Shown: piece by piece, positions 12,957-23,522 of the stretch
Position numbering within the stretch: position 1 is the stretch's first letter
Layout: every line of letters starts with the position of its first letter
Assembly (NCBI GenBank): GCA_034766995.1
Contig: CM068314.1
Span: 34,364,208 to 34,428,207, forward strand
Origin: Acanthacorydalis orientalis
Lineage: Eukaryota > Arthropoda > Insecta > Megaloptera > Corydalidae
Direction: 5' to 3'
Length of the DNA stretch: 64,000 nucleotides
Notes under the pieces: model-generated
The model's input: only the letters and a program-made list of their open reading frames with translations
The model's database searches: none
What the model was told of the DNA's origin: nothing
Position numbers and translations under genes: made by a program

Positions 12957-13056
12957 ATTTTGCGGATATGCGGATATGGCGGATATGCGGATATGGCGAA
13001 TATTGCGGATATGCGGATATGGCGAATATTGCGGATATGGCGGATACTGCGGATAT
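12957..13056. repeat. Degenerate direct array of GCGGATAT octamers
   Basis: About ten GCGGATAT or GCGAATAT octamers in direct orientation, separated by G or T. Unlike the core arrays there is no inverted partner (no ATATCCGC). This may show the simple direct form from which the palindromic 18-bp arrays arose. Confidence 0.85.
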
Positions 13057-14095
13057 GGACATTGGACATTGTCTATATCGTATATTAGTCATAATTAAAA
13101 TAAGATAATAATGAATACCGAAAAAGTTCAAAAAACCGCAGAAAAAAACAGGTTTTTTTTACTGAAAATATCCAAATTGTTTGAATTCTGGCACTTATTT
13201 GATACTGTTAGATGCGTATTTTAATTTTCTATATCATAGATTAGTCATAAAAAAAAACAAGATAATAATGGATACCGAAAAAGTTCAAAAACACGGGAAA
13301 AAGCATGTTTTTCTTGCTGAACATATCCAAATTGTTTAAGATCTGGCACTTATTTGATACTGGTCGATGCGTATTTTAATTCTCTATATCATATATTAGT
13401 CATAATTAACATGACATAACAATGGATACCGAAAAAGTTCAAAAAACCGCAGAAAAACATGTTTTTCTTGCTGAAAATTATCAAATTGTTTAAAATCTGG
13501 CACTTCTTTGATACTAGTCGATGCGTATTTTAATGCTCTGTATCATATCTTAGTCATAATTAATATAAGATAATAATGGATACCGAAAAAGTCCGAAAAA
13601 CCGCTGAAAAACATGTTTTTCATACTTAAAATTTCCAAATTAATGAAAATCTGGCAACAAATTCATACTGATCGATGCGTAATTTACTGCTTTATGTACA
13701 TTTGGAGACAAAATTAAAATCGGTTCACAATGGATACCGAAAAAGTCCGAGTAATCGCTGAAAAAACATGTTTTTCATACTTAAAATGTCCAAATTAATA
13801 AAAATCTGGCAACAAATTCATACCGGTCGGCACGTATCTTAATACTTTATATATATTTGTAGACAAAATTAAAATCATTTCATAATGGATATTAATAAAG
13901 TTCAAAAAACCGTTGAGAAAACGTATGTTTCCTGCTTAAAATATCCAAAGTAATAAAAATCAGCCAACAAATTCCTACTGGTCGATGCGAAATTTAATGC
14001 TTTATGTGTATTTGTAGATAAAGTTAAAATCGGTTTACAATGGATACCGAAAAAGTCCGAAAAACCGCTGAAAGACATGTTTTTTTGCTGAAAAA
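13057..14095. repeat. 155-bp satellite monomers, diverged, single orientation
   Basis: The CGATGCGTA-type box recurs with steps of about 154-155 bp (near 13211, 13366, 13520, 13674, 13829 and 13984). Each monomer also holds ATGGATACCGAAAAAGT and a CATGTTTTTC box. The copies differ at many positions and have no GCGGATAT clusters. They look like the oldest layer of the array. Confidence 0.9.
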
Positions 14096-14450
14096 GGACA
14101 AAAATGAACAAAGAAATGAAAAATTCAATCCAAAAAAAGGAGAATTTTGATAAAAAGGAGAAAAAGGGGTAAAAAGGATAAATTAGGACAAAAATGACGA
14201 AAAGGACGAAAAACGACTAAAAAGACAAAAAAGAATTAAAAATGAGAAATTGAGACGAAAAAGGACAAAAACGACTAAAAAGACAAAAAACGTAAAAAAT
14301 GAGAAATTGAGACGAAAACATGTGAAATAGGAACGAAAAGGAGAAATTGAGATTAAAAGGGAGTTTGGAATGAAAAAAAGATGAAAAAACAAAAAAGGAC
14401 GAAAATAAATAAAAATGGGCGAAAAAAACGGGAATAAAAATTAAAGATTT
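14096..14450. repeat. Purine-rich tract with a ~58-bp imperfect repeat
   Basis: The plus strand is overwhelmingly A and G (AAAAAGGAC, GAGAAATTGAGACG). A module starting GACGAAAA recurs near 14196, 14254 and 14311, a step of 57-58 bp. It bridges the satellite and unique DNA. Open frames on the minus strand here are rich in F and S only because of composition. Confidence 0.8.
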
Positions 14451-14596
14451 AATTATTCGAATTGAATTCATTGGAGATTATAATTTTACCTACTCGATTG
14501 AGATTTGTAGTAATAGTGAAGTTCATAAAGTTTGAAAATTAGTACGGAGAACACTCTATATCAAAAAAATAAAGATGTATTCATTAATAAATAAAT

Positions 14597-14599
14597 ATG

Positions 14600-14634
<35 letters not shown>

Positions 14635-14645
14635 CTGCGTGTGTG
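14597..14645. repeat. (TA)n(GT)n microsatellite
   Basis: TA repeats pass directly into GT repeats interrupted by TCTGC. Confidence 0.95.
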
Positions 14646-15596
14646 AAATAGAGTTAAATAATAAATAACTAAAATATAGTATTCTAATGGTATTGAACCT
14701 AAATGGCGGGTAAAACAAACCGAATGTAAATTATTAACTCGTACAGTATGTATTTAACAGTCGAATACGTCAACGTCAAATATACACATCGGTTTTATAT
14801 TTTCTGTTTATAGCAAGATCTGATTATGTCTCATACGTGAATCAACAAAGCTGCGTATAAAATGAAATCATGCTAGAATTACTTTTATCTACGCATGGGG
14901 ATAACCATTTACGATTGCCGGTGAGTTTGATGGTTAAAAGGGTTGGTTGGGGTTTTCGTCTCGTCTAATTACATAAATAACGTCCTTACTCTGTACTCTC
15001 GTTATTTATTCAATGATTATCTGTGAATTCGTCGAAAAACTTTTCAAATTTCTAACTTTGATTACACGTGCATTTTTAAACAACGACTTTATTACATTTT
15101 AGATAAAGTAAATGACATGAAAGATGATAATATTTTTTATTTAATATTTTATTAATATTGTTGCTAATGTAATAAAAACGTTAAACTTATTATAAATTGA
15201 TAATAAATTACTTTGCGTTAAAATAAATTTTAAATTTTTTGAAAACCTTTTTTAATTACAGTATTCATATATAATATTTATACAATTAATTAATAATAAT
15301 TTATAAAAGCATTTTAAGTTGAAGTTGCAATTTTGTATAATTAAACATGTACGTTATAACAAAATTATTCGATATTTTTATTAACTTTATTAAATAATTT
15401 TGGGATAAATATCATATCAGTTTCCTAATTATTATTAATAGCATAGATTGTTGTATGAAAATTTGATTAACGCTCAGCAAAATTGAATATGCCATTAATG
15501 TAATTTAAAATAAATTTCATAAAAATTTCAACATTTCAAACATTTTTCAAATATTCAAACATTTTCAGTATCCTTGATATCATTTAAAATGAATTG

Positions 15597-15622
15597 TATA
15601 TATATATATATATATATATATA
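15597..15622. repeat. (TA)n microsatellite
   Basis: About 13 uninterrupted TA units. Confidence 0.95.
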
Positions 15623-16982
15623 ACATTAATTTAAACAATGATTTATTCAAAATATTCATTACTTTGGTACAAAATTGATGAAAACGAGCAATTTCTACAA
15701 AAAAGGTAATTAATTTTAAAATAAACAATTTAAAAATATATTTTAAGGAACTAATAAATAATTAATCTGATATACAAATCTGATTATTTAACCAGAAAAT
15801 ATATTATAATTGCAGTATTTTAATTCATAACACTGCTCATTCTTTTTAAAAGTGTAATAATTATAAGTAAAACTATTTGAAGTAATACCTTAATACAAAT
15901 ATTTTTAAAGTATGAACTTAGTAAGAATATAAAACCTGAATTCAACCGCAGTGACTTTAAATAAAACATTAAAATTTTATTGAAATAATAAACATTCTGC
16001 GTTTCTACATTTGAATCGTTAGTAGCAAGTAAATGCACTGTGCATGGTCTGTGATACATTGAAAGCACCTACTTGGACTCAAAGCAGGTGTAAAGTTTCT
16101 CAACCGATTTTCTTAGTTTACGATTCTAGTCGTTCTCTTATGACCACTGAGACAACTAAAACTCTACTATATAAATTTTGACGAATTGTTCTATAAAGTG
16201 TAAGTTGTTTAATACTTTGTTATCATCTTAAAAAGTAATTTCAACTATAACAATGCATTAAAAGCATAATGAAAATGAAAAAAAAATCACAATTAAAAGA
16301 TAATGTCAACTTTTGATTTATGTAAAGTATTTAATATAAAAAAACAGGAAAAATATTTTTTTTTTGTTTATCCAGTATCAAAGTAAATAATGTAAATTAA
16401 TATATATATATATATATACATACAGGTATTACTTTTTTATAAGGAATATTTATTTTTAAATAAATATTTAATTATTCGTATGTATATATATATATTCTTT
16501 AGCACATGTACATTCTAGTGTACCCATATTACAAAATTCATTAAATAAGAATCACTGATAACAATTTATTTTCTTAAATTTTCTTACTTATAGACATTTT
16601 TTCTATGCCCATGATTTAAGAATATAACAAATTATTGCAGTAGATGGTTAAATTAGTAGCCTCTCTCTCTACTTTTCTCGGAAACTAGATCTGTTCTTTT
16701 AGAATATGAAATACTGTTAAGTAATTAAATAAAGTTTGTATCGAGAAAGATATAATTTTAAATGAACTCTATTTTATGATACAAGGGTACCATTTTGTAC
16801 TCACAAACATACCTGTACGAAATAAAACAGACACCTTAATAAAACGCACTGTACAGACACCTAGATTGATAATTGGATTCGTGTCTTACACGGTTCAGTG
16901 ATATCCGCGTGACTGTCAGTATAAAGAAAAAGACGTGTCAAATGTTGAATATATTCTCGGTACGGATTCAGTTATCGCTATC

Positions 16983-17100
16983 CTTTTACGATTTTTCTTG
17001 AAACATGCTGGACACGGGTCACTTTTACGACAAGATATCGGCGATCACGTAACCACTACACTGCACTCGAGGGGCTTGAACGCGTACCCTCTTGATCCGA
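16983..17100 (-). other. Possible tRNA-derived (SINE-like) fragment
   Basis: On the minus strand a TAGTGGTTACGTGATCGCC stretch (about 17040-17060) resembles an internal RNA polymerase III A box. A second box, GCGTTCAAGCC near 17075-17085, resembles a B box but lies upstream of the A-like box instead of downstream. No full cloverleaf folds by eye. It could be a rearranged SINE relic or chance in an unusually GC-rich patch. Confidence 0.25.
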
Positions 17101-17917
17101 ATTGATTCCATAATATTGAAATGCATACAAACACTATAATAAAACTCTTACATTTCTTATAGTTTGCAAGCAAGTTTATTTTGTTTTGCACATACATTAC
17201 ACTTACACAGCACGCCCTGAATTATGTATACATATATACAATAGCAGAAAACAAAATTATTAACATTTATTTTTAACAACTAAATTCACTATTAACTTAA
17301 CCACACCAAATACCCTAAAAGTCATTAGAAAGAATAACAAATAAAATCTATCTACAGCTATCGACTTACATCACACACTGTGTTATAATTGTAAAGCACA
17401 CAACGCTGATACAACGAGTCCAGATAGTATTCCTGCTGTGTAATCTGTTGGAATCTACAGCAAGAATTTAATTTGTGGCCTTTATGGGAATTGTGTTTCA
17501 TTGATGTTTTTACTTCTCGTTCGTTGCTCTTTATTCAACGCTATTTATTGTAATTCATAGAACGAGGTGTGAATAAAAAAATGTTTGGCATTATAGTTGT
17601 AATGATACAAATAAATGACATCATTAATTAATAAATGAAATAGATCTTTATTACTTATTTGTAGTATATATATATATACATACACATATATGTAGCGTGT
17701 AGATTATAATTTAATAAGTAAAAATAAATATAAAACTTTATTAGACATTTAAAATAACTATTTCAGGCATTTGTTTTATTTTTCAGTACAATAAATTAAT
17801 TTTATTACTAGACTATAATTTAAAAATACTTATTTTTTTATTTTCTTATCAAAACTTCGTCCTTCTTAAGAAGATTTAAAGAAGAATTAGTCAAATGATT
17901 TGCATAGTTTTTAATCA

Positions 17918-17953
17918 TATTATATATATATATATATGTATGTATGTATGTAT
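17918..17953. repeat. (TA)n(TATG)n microsatellite
   Basis: A TA run followed by four TATG units. Confidence 0.95.
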
Positions 17954-18119
17954 CTTTTATACATTTTAGTTTTATGTTGTTGGAGATGTACGAAATAATT
18001 TTCCTCTCCTTTTTCCAACAAAAATATATTAAAAACGTTAATTGACAATAGAAAAGATTTGTATAGAAAAATATATTATATATAAAAATATTATATATTA
18101 AGTAATATAAAATATTGGA

Positions 18120-19150
18120 TTAGGTAACCAAGAAAGTTCTGTCATTGTTATAACGTACAATAATTCCAAGAATTTTTAATACTTGTTATCAGATAAAATT
18201 CGAAGAATTGTTTATCAGTTATATTAGCATGTGTTTTACTGTTAATTATTGAATTAGTCTCGAACTGTTAACTTTAATTTAAAAAATCATTCTAACCCTT
18301 AAAAATGTCTGTGAAAAATAGTGTAATACGTGCGTGTTTGATTTATGAATTTAAACTTGGGACTAACACTACAGAAACTGCAAAAAAATTGTACTGTGTT
18401 TAGAGAAAAGACAATTACATCAAGAACGGCCCAGAGATGGTTTAAATTTTTTTTCCGGGGATGAATCCATTGAAGACGAGACCAAATCAGGCAGACCATC
18501 AAATTTAAATATCGACGAATTGGAGACAATGATTGAAACAAATTCCAGTTTAACATGTCAATAGCTTGCAGAATTGTTCAAAGTAAGTGATGAAACAATA
18601 TGGAAGCATTTACATACAATAGGAAAGAGTTGGAAAATAAGTAAATGGGTGCCACACGAATTAACTCTTAATAACAAATGATAGTGTCTTACAATCTGTA
18701 CATCTCTTATTTTACGACTAAAATTAGAGAACTTTTTGGATCAAATTTTGGCCACTGGTGAAAAATATATTATGTATTTCAACTACAAACGTACTCACCA
18801 CTGGCTTTCATTAGACGATCCTGTCCCACAAAGTCCTAAAGGAAAGTTAACACCACGAAAACTTCTCTGTATTTGAAGTAACGGACTTCAAAAGGATTGA
18901 AAAGAAGGAATTATTTATCATCAATATCTACGAGTTGATCAAACTCTAACGAAAAACATTTAAAGTGAACAACTCCAACGAGTACACAAGACATTATAAC
19001 AAAAACAGCCAACACTTTTAAATCGTAAAAAAGTTTTATTTTTGCAAGATAACGCACGACCACACGTTGCAGTAGAGACCAGAACAAAAATTGTGAATTT
19101 AGGGTGGGTGATCCTCCCCCATTCCTCGCAACTTTTTAGTTTTTTGTGGC
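18120..19150 (+). pseudogene. Decayed mariner transposase (copy 1)
   Basis: A mariner-family DNA transposon relic. A possible left terminal repeat starts at 18120 (TTAGGTAACCAAGAAAG). Translation from the ATG at 18305 gives MSVKNSVIRACLIYEFKLG, then a stop and frame shift near 18400. Later pieces keep the helix-turn-helix pieces ESIEDETKSGRPS and LAELFKVSDETIWKHLHTIGK, the family motif WVPHEL (about 18648-18665) and FLQDNARPHVA, which holds the second catalytic aspartate (about 19040-19072). The usual TGDEKW around the first catalytic aspartate reads ATGEKY, so that residue is missing. Further stops are scattered, for example a TAG near 18561. The third catalytic region and right terminal repeat are lost at a (TA)n tract. 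It cannot encode an active enzyme. Confidence 0.9.

Positions 19151-19153
<3 letters not shown>

Positions 19154-19182
<29 letters not shown>
19154..19182. repeat. (TA)n microsatellite at the mariner break
   Basis: The TA run begins where mariner copy 1 loses its reading, so the element's right end was replaced by or deleted at this tract. Confidence 0.95.
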
Positions 19183-19183
<1 letters not shown>

Positions 19184-20281
19184 CACTAATTCTCTTCTAA
19201 CCGTTTTTTTTAATTAATTAAATTTTGGAACATAGTTTTTAGGATTGTAACTAAATTCATTTATACAAATGATTCTTTTAATAATTCACAAACAATTTCT
19301 GATCAAAAATGTTTAAAAAAAGATAATTATGAAAATGTAAATTTTATGTGGTATTTAAATAAGAATGTAACAACAGTAATCAAATGGAAAAATAGTCAAG
19401 ACAAGATCAAAATTATAAAAAAAAACGTCTATGACATGCATTTATATGTCTCGGATGTTTAATATATACACTCAATAAATTTATTTTAAAATTATAAGTC
19501 TGACATTCTCTAATAATATTGAATTCAAATATGTAGGAAAATTAATTAAAGAAAGAAGAATTTAAAGCCAAAAAGTCATTTATTTACAATTTAATTGGTG
19601 TGAATTTTTAAGTTTAGAACCAGAATTATTTATTAAAAAATATTTTTTTTTTCTTGAAACGTTAGAAATATGCTATATTTATATATTACAAAATATTGAC
19701 AATGTGCGTTCAGACATAAGAAAACAATTTTTAAATGTATTTCATTTTCAACGATGAAAAATATTTCCATTTCAATGATCAGATTTTTCTCTTTGGTTCG
19801 ATATAATAAATCCATATGTGATTATGTGTTTGAAAAATACATTCTGTTCATTTTTATATCCTTCAAGTAAGAAGATTTGAAGAGTACATTTTTAACGTAA
19901 AGATGTAAATTTGAAAGTGTGATACAACCATCTGTTGATATTGAAAAGAATGAATATAAATAAACGTAAAACGAAAATAAATCCCGTAATATTTATAATC
20001 TATAGAATGATGAGTTTATAATTTTTGTCTTTTTTTGTAAAAATCAATCTTGTGTTTGTTATATCATAAATTTCAAATGTTGAACTGTATACTTTTAATG
20101 TTCTACACTTAAAAGTAAATAGTGTACGTGAAATAAAATTTTTAAAATTATCGAGTAAATTGAACAACTTTTGTTACACTTTTCTAAAAACAGCAACTCC
20201 TAACATATTCAACTTTCAATAATATTTCAAAAAAAAAATTTTTTAGAAAAATTTAAAGCGTCTCCTTTTAGAATATACATT

Positions 20282-20284
<3 letters not shown>

Positions 20285-20325
<41 letters not shown>

Positions 20326-20348
20326 GTGTGTATTTATGTGTGTGTGTG
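20285..20348. repeat. (TA)n with GT tail
   Basis: About 20 TA units followed by CGTGTG and a short GT run. Confidence 0.95.
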
Positions 20349-20732
20349 ATTAAATATAAGTCAGACATATAAAAAAATATTCTTCCATTTTATATATTTT
20401 TTATTAAAATATTAAAGTAAATATCTCGATAGCAACGTTGATTGTGTTTTAGTTTTCCTATTATTACGAAGTTAATTACTGGCTATGTTTACTTTTTATC
20501 CGTAAGTACTTATTTATATGTGTATTATGTAAATTTCTAAACATCGGCAATTAATTAAAATGTGACGTCTGAATTGAAGATAAACATACACAAGAGTAAT
20601 TTAAAAACATAAACACAATGCTGAATATACATTTCCTCCAGACAGGTAAAGGCCTGTAATGTATGTATTGTGATAATGGTTATTCATGCAGAACCACGCC
20701 CGGCGCTGATCTCATTCGTTCACACAAATCCC

Positions 20733-20742
20733 GGCACGTGCC
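20733..20742. promoter_or_regulatory. Palindromic E-box GGCACGTGCC
   Basis: A perfect 10-bp palindrome around CACGTG, with a second CACGTG at 20788-20793. Both sit in a GC-raised island downstream of the NOS exon. CACGTG is the classic site for bHLH factors, including circadian and Myc-type proteins. Function here is inferred only from the motif and context. Confidence 0.3.
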
Positions 20743-20925
20743 ACATACATGCATATATATTTGAAACTTGACGTTTCACACTATCACCACGTGCATGCAT
20801 CACAGAGTACTTCATTTTCTACATTGTAAATCGGTTTAAATAAACCTTCAGTTAAGAGCTTACGTGAGCTCAAAATATTTCTATTCGCTGTAATGTCCAG
20901 ACGAATGATTTTTCAAAAAAAAAAC

Positions 20926-20952
20926 ATATATATATATATATATATATATATA
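20926..20952. repeat. A-run plus (TA)n microsatellite
   Basis: A ten-base A run at 20915-20924 followed by about 13 TA units. Confidence 0.95.
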
Positions 20953-22043
20953 AATCCGTATTACCTTATAACATGACTGCATTTATATATCATTTTCTAG
21001 AATTCTTATAGAAAATTTAATAAATAAAAATTGAAATTTTACCAAGAATTAGTTCAAAGCTATAATTAAAAGTTTAAAAATAAAGATAAATATTTGTATT
21101 AATTCATCCTGTCAGAAGGGATATTTTAGTTATCCCAAGTTAATTTGAATTAAGTTAACCCACATTTCATGCATATTTAGGTTGGTGGGTGGTAAACATA
21201 TTATCATTGTTTTTGACCAATTTGGTAAAAGTATGATTATTCAAGACAAATCATGTTCATCGCCAGGAAATGTTTATTTTTTTAAAATGTATCCAACATT
21301 TTCTGTTCTGAAAAGGAAACAAATACCGACAAGCATATACTGTTTCGATCGTACTTGTAGTATTATATTAAATATACCAAAAACTATATGTATTAAATTC
21401 AAAAAAGTGAATTAATATTCCCTTACTGAATTAATATCAAGATTATAATCGATTCAGTGTTCTTTAAATATTAACCCGAAATGAATAGTTTGTTATTTTT
21501 TTATTAAATTGTTATGAATTGAACTGAAATAAATATGTTATTTTATAATGCAAATAAAAAAATTATAAAATACGATATCATAGAAAAAATTTGAAAACCT
21601 CTTGAGTGATATACATTTTACAAAAGAAAATACATTAAAATTTTATACATTCGATAGAAATTCTTAGAATATCATTCCATACCTTGTTCAAAACACGAGT
21701 TGATTTTTCTCACACTGTATGAAGAAAGTTAATAATAGTCATACGATAATTAAACTAATGTACATGAAACTAGATAATATAAATAGAAATTATTTAGTAT
21801 TAAATGTTTAGTTGTGACATTTTACGTGTAGTACACAATAAGGTACTAACACATCATAGGTACGCAAGGAAATGTAATGTGAAGTGCAAATATATGTTAA
21901 ATATTTCATTTACGAGTCACTTTACTGTGTGAATTTACCTTTTGTATTACATATTCTCTCCTTATATACACACTATTTAGATATACATATTTCTACGTAT
22001 ATTTCCTTTATTTATATGATATGGAACAGAAAAAAAATCTTAC

Positions 22044-22183
22044 CGTCGAATCGAAGTGAAATATTGATCAAGAAAGTCTTTAGCGTGTCGAAGAACGTCC
22101 GTTGGTGTGCGCACTTCTCCTGCAGGACGACTTACAATAGTCATCACGCTTCCGAGACATGTTTGTGCTGAGCATAAAGTTGA
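22044..22183 (-). CDS. NOS: Nitric oxide synthase, oxygenase-domain exon
   Basis: NOS makes nitric oxide and citrulline from arginine, using heme, tetrahydrobiopterin, flavins and calmodulin. This exon encodes the start of the heme/oxygenase domain. It reads STLCSAQTCLGSVM, then about 17 variable residues, then VLRHAKDFLDQYFTSIR. The two cysteines in C-x4-C spacing match the zinc tetrathiolate at the NOS dimer interface, and the following LGSVM is the conserved pterin-side segment. HAKDFLDQYFTSIR is a strongly conserved insect NOS block. On the minus strand the exon is bounded by an acceptor TTTTATTACAG and a donor GTAAGA. It is 140 nt, entering in phase 0 and leaving after two bases of an Arg codon. 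It joins in phase to the exon at 61857-61958. The next exon, expected to lead into the GTYxLTxTEL and AWRN motifs, was not found to the left. Confidence 0.88.
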
Positions 22184-22978
22184 CTGTAATAAAAATTTAT
22201 TTATTAATGTTTTGAAATTTTCATGAGAGTAACTTATTTTTACATTTATTCTCTTATAGTACAAAAGTGAATATTTTATTTTGAATCCAAATAAAATTTA
22301 TTTAGTACATATATTTTTATATTTATCAAAATGTATTTTTTGTTTCAATAATTTCACATCAATGTAAAAATGTGTGATGCAATATATCCATACCTTTAAA
22401 TAACCTTCTAAATATTTCCAATTTTATTTACACAAATAAAACACAAAACCATTTCTTTAATAGCCAATTTAAATATTAGTACGTACATTGATAACAGAAT
22501 AAAAAATATATTTTGTCAAAGATAACGTGTTAAATCAAAATTATTTAGATAAGTAAATAACGTAATGTAACAATGTTCATAAATAAAATTAAACTTCAAC
22601 GGTTTATAATCGTCAATAAACTCAAGCTTAAAACAAGTATTACAAAACTCATCATCGTAAACTGAAAGTATTACAAGAGCACACTTTTACCGATGTTGAA
22701 TGTAAACAAAAGTAAAAAGAACAGAAAAAACAATGAATTTAAAACTGATTTTAAAGAATTTCAAACTTTATTCTTTCATAGAAATATAAATGTAAACTAT
22801 TAATATTTATTTAAATAAATTATTATTATTTACCAGCTAATGTTTAATCAAAATATTTTTATTCATATAAAAGAAACATACTTTTGTATTTTGTTTTATT
22901 CTGTTCTTTATTGATATAGTATAGCTTTATTATCCTATTTTATAAGCTATTTGAGAATTATTGTATTTTTCTTGTGAT

Positions 22979-23021
22979 TATATATATATATAGATAGAGA
23001 GATAGATAGATAGATAGATAG
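22979..23021. repeat. (TA)n(GATA)n microsatellite
   Basis: Short TA run followed by six or seven GATA units with one GAGA interruption. Confidence 0.95.
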
Positions 23022-23439
23022 AAAAGAAAATGTAATCTTATCATGAAGAAAGTAAAAAGAAAAACTGTACACAAATTAAAAATCTTGACAGTTTTCGAGT
23101 TAATCAAATTATGAATATTAATTCGCTTCCTGAATCGGTGCACAAAGTTAATAAAAAATAAATAAATGTAAGTAAATAAAAAACCCAATTAGTAAAAGAA
23201 AATCCAATTATTAAATGGTAAAACGTGTAAACGTGTTGTATTGCTTGGTATGTTTTAAAGATACATAATGTTTCAGAAATTAAATCAACCCGAAATATGG
23301 CCGTTGACCGTAGTCTGTAAATTACTAATTTTTAAATACGAACTTTTAATATAAAAAGGGTACATCTGGATATTTACATGTAAAATAAGTATATACGATC
23401 TGAATGTTTCCGTTTTGGTTTAAATTAAAGAGTCTTTTA

Positions 23440-23443
<4 letters not shown>

Positions 23444-23519
<76 letters not shown>
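23444..23519. repeat. Long (TA)n, 76 bp
   Basis: About 38 uninterrupted TA units, one of the longest pure runs in the window. Confidence 0.96.

Positions 23520-23522
<3 letters not shown>

Larger units (their letters stand above)
1..14095. repeat. Satellite DNA block with higher-order repeat structure
   Basis: Nearly all of this stretch is variants of one monomer of about 155-186 bp. Each monomer carries a box like CGATGCGTATT, a stretch like TTCTATATCATA, a box like ATCGGTTCATAATGGATACC and an A-rich part with ACCGCGAAA. From 1 to about 12.5 kb the monomers form a repeat of 1895-2293 bp whose copies are nearly identical. From about 12.5 kb the copies diverge and the long-range order is lost. 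The block starts before base 1. No coding function is supported: the short open frames arise because several internal periods are multiples of three. Location at a centromere or pericentromere is only an inference from monomer length and organisation. Confidence 0.95.
14451..18119. other. Unique AT-rich DNA, no gene recognised
   Basis: First non-satellite DNA after the array. It would be NOS intron if that gene continues leftward. It holds microsatellites, two GC-raised islands (about 14690-15010 and 16830-17110) and ordinary AT-rich sequence. I read both strands for the next NOS oxygenase exon and did not find one. Confidence 0.6.
19151..22043. other. Unique AT-rich DNA between mariner and NOS exon
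   Basis: Mostly AT-rich sequence and (TA)n tracts. A GC-raised island at about 20640-20830 has two CACGTG sites. An open stretch at 21182-21415 is not recognisable as a protein. If NOS continues leftward this is its second coding intron. Confidence 0.55.

Noticed and set aside
14183..14471. F- and S-rich minus-strand frames near 14.2-14.5 kb
   Set aside because: Pure consequence of the purine-rich plus strand.
14870..14920. ATG plus 17 codons (MLELLLSTHGDNHLRLP) ending at GTGAGT
   Set aside because: Too short, no family match and no partner exon. A consensus donor is expected by chance at this density.
16983..17100. Intact tRNA gene
   Set aside because: A- and B-like boxes are in the wrong order and no acceptor stem can be formed, so at most a rearranged fragment.
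21182..21415. Open stretch VGGKHIIIVFDQFGKSMI on the plus strand
   Set aside because: Not recognisable, no convincing ATG or splice borders, and AT-rich codon use like non-coding DNA here.
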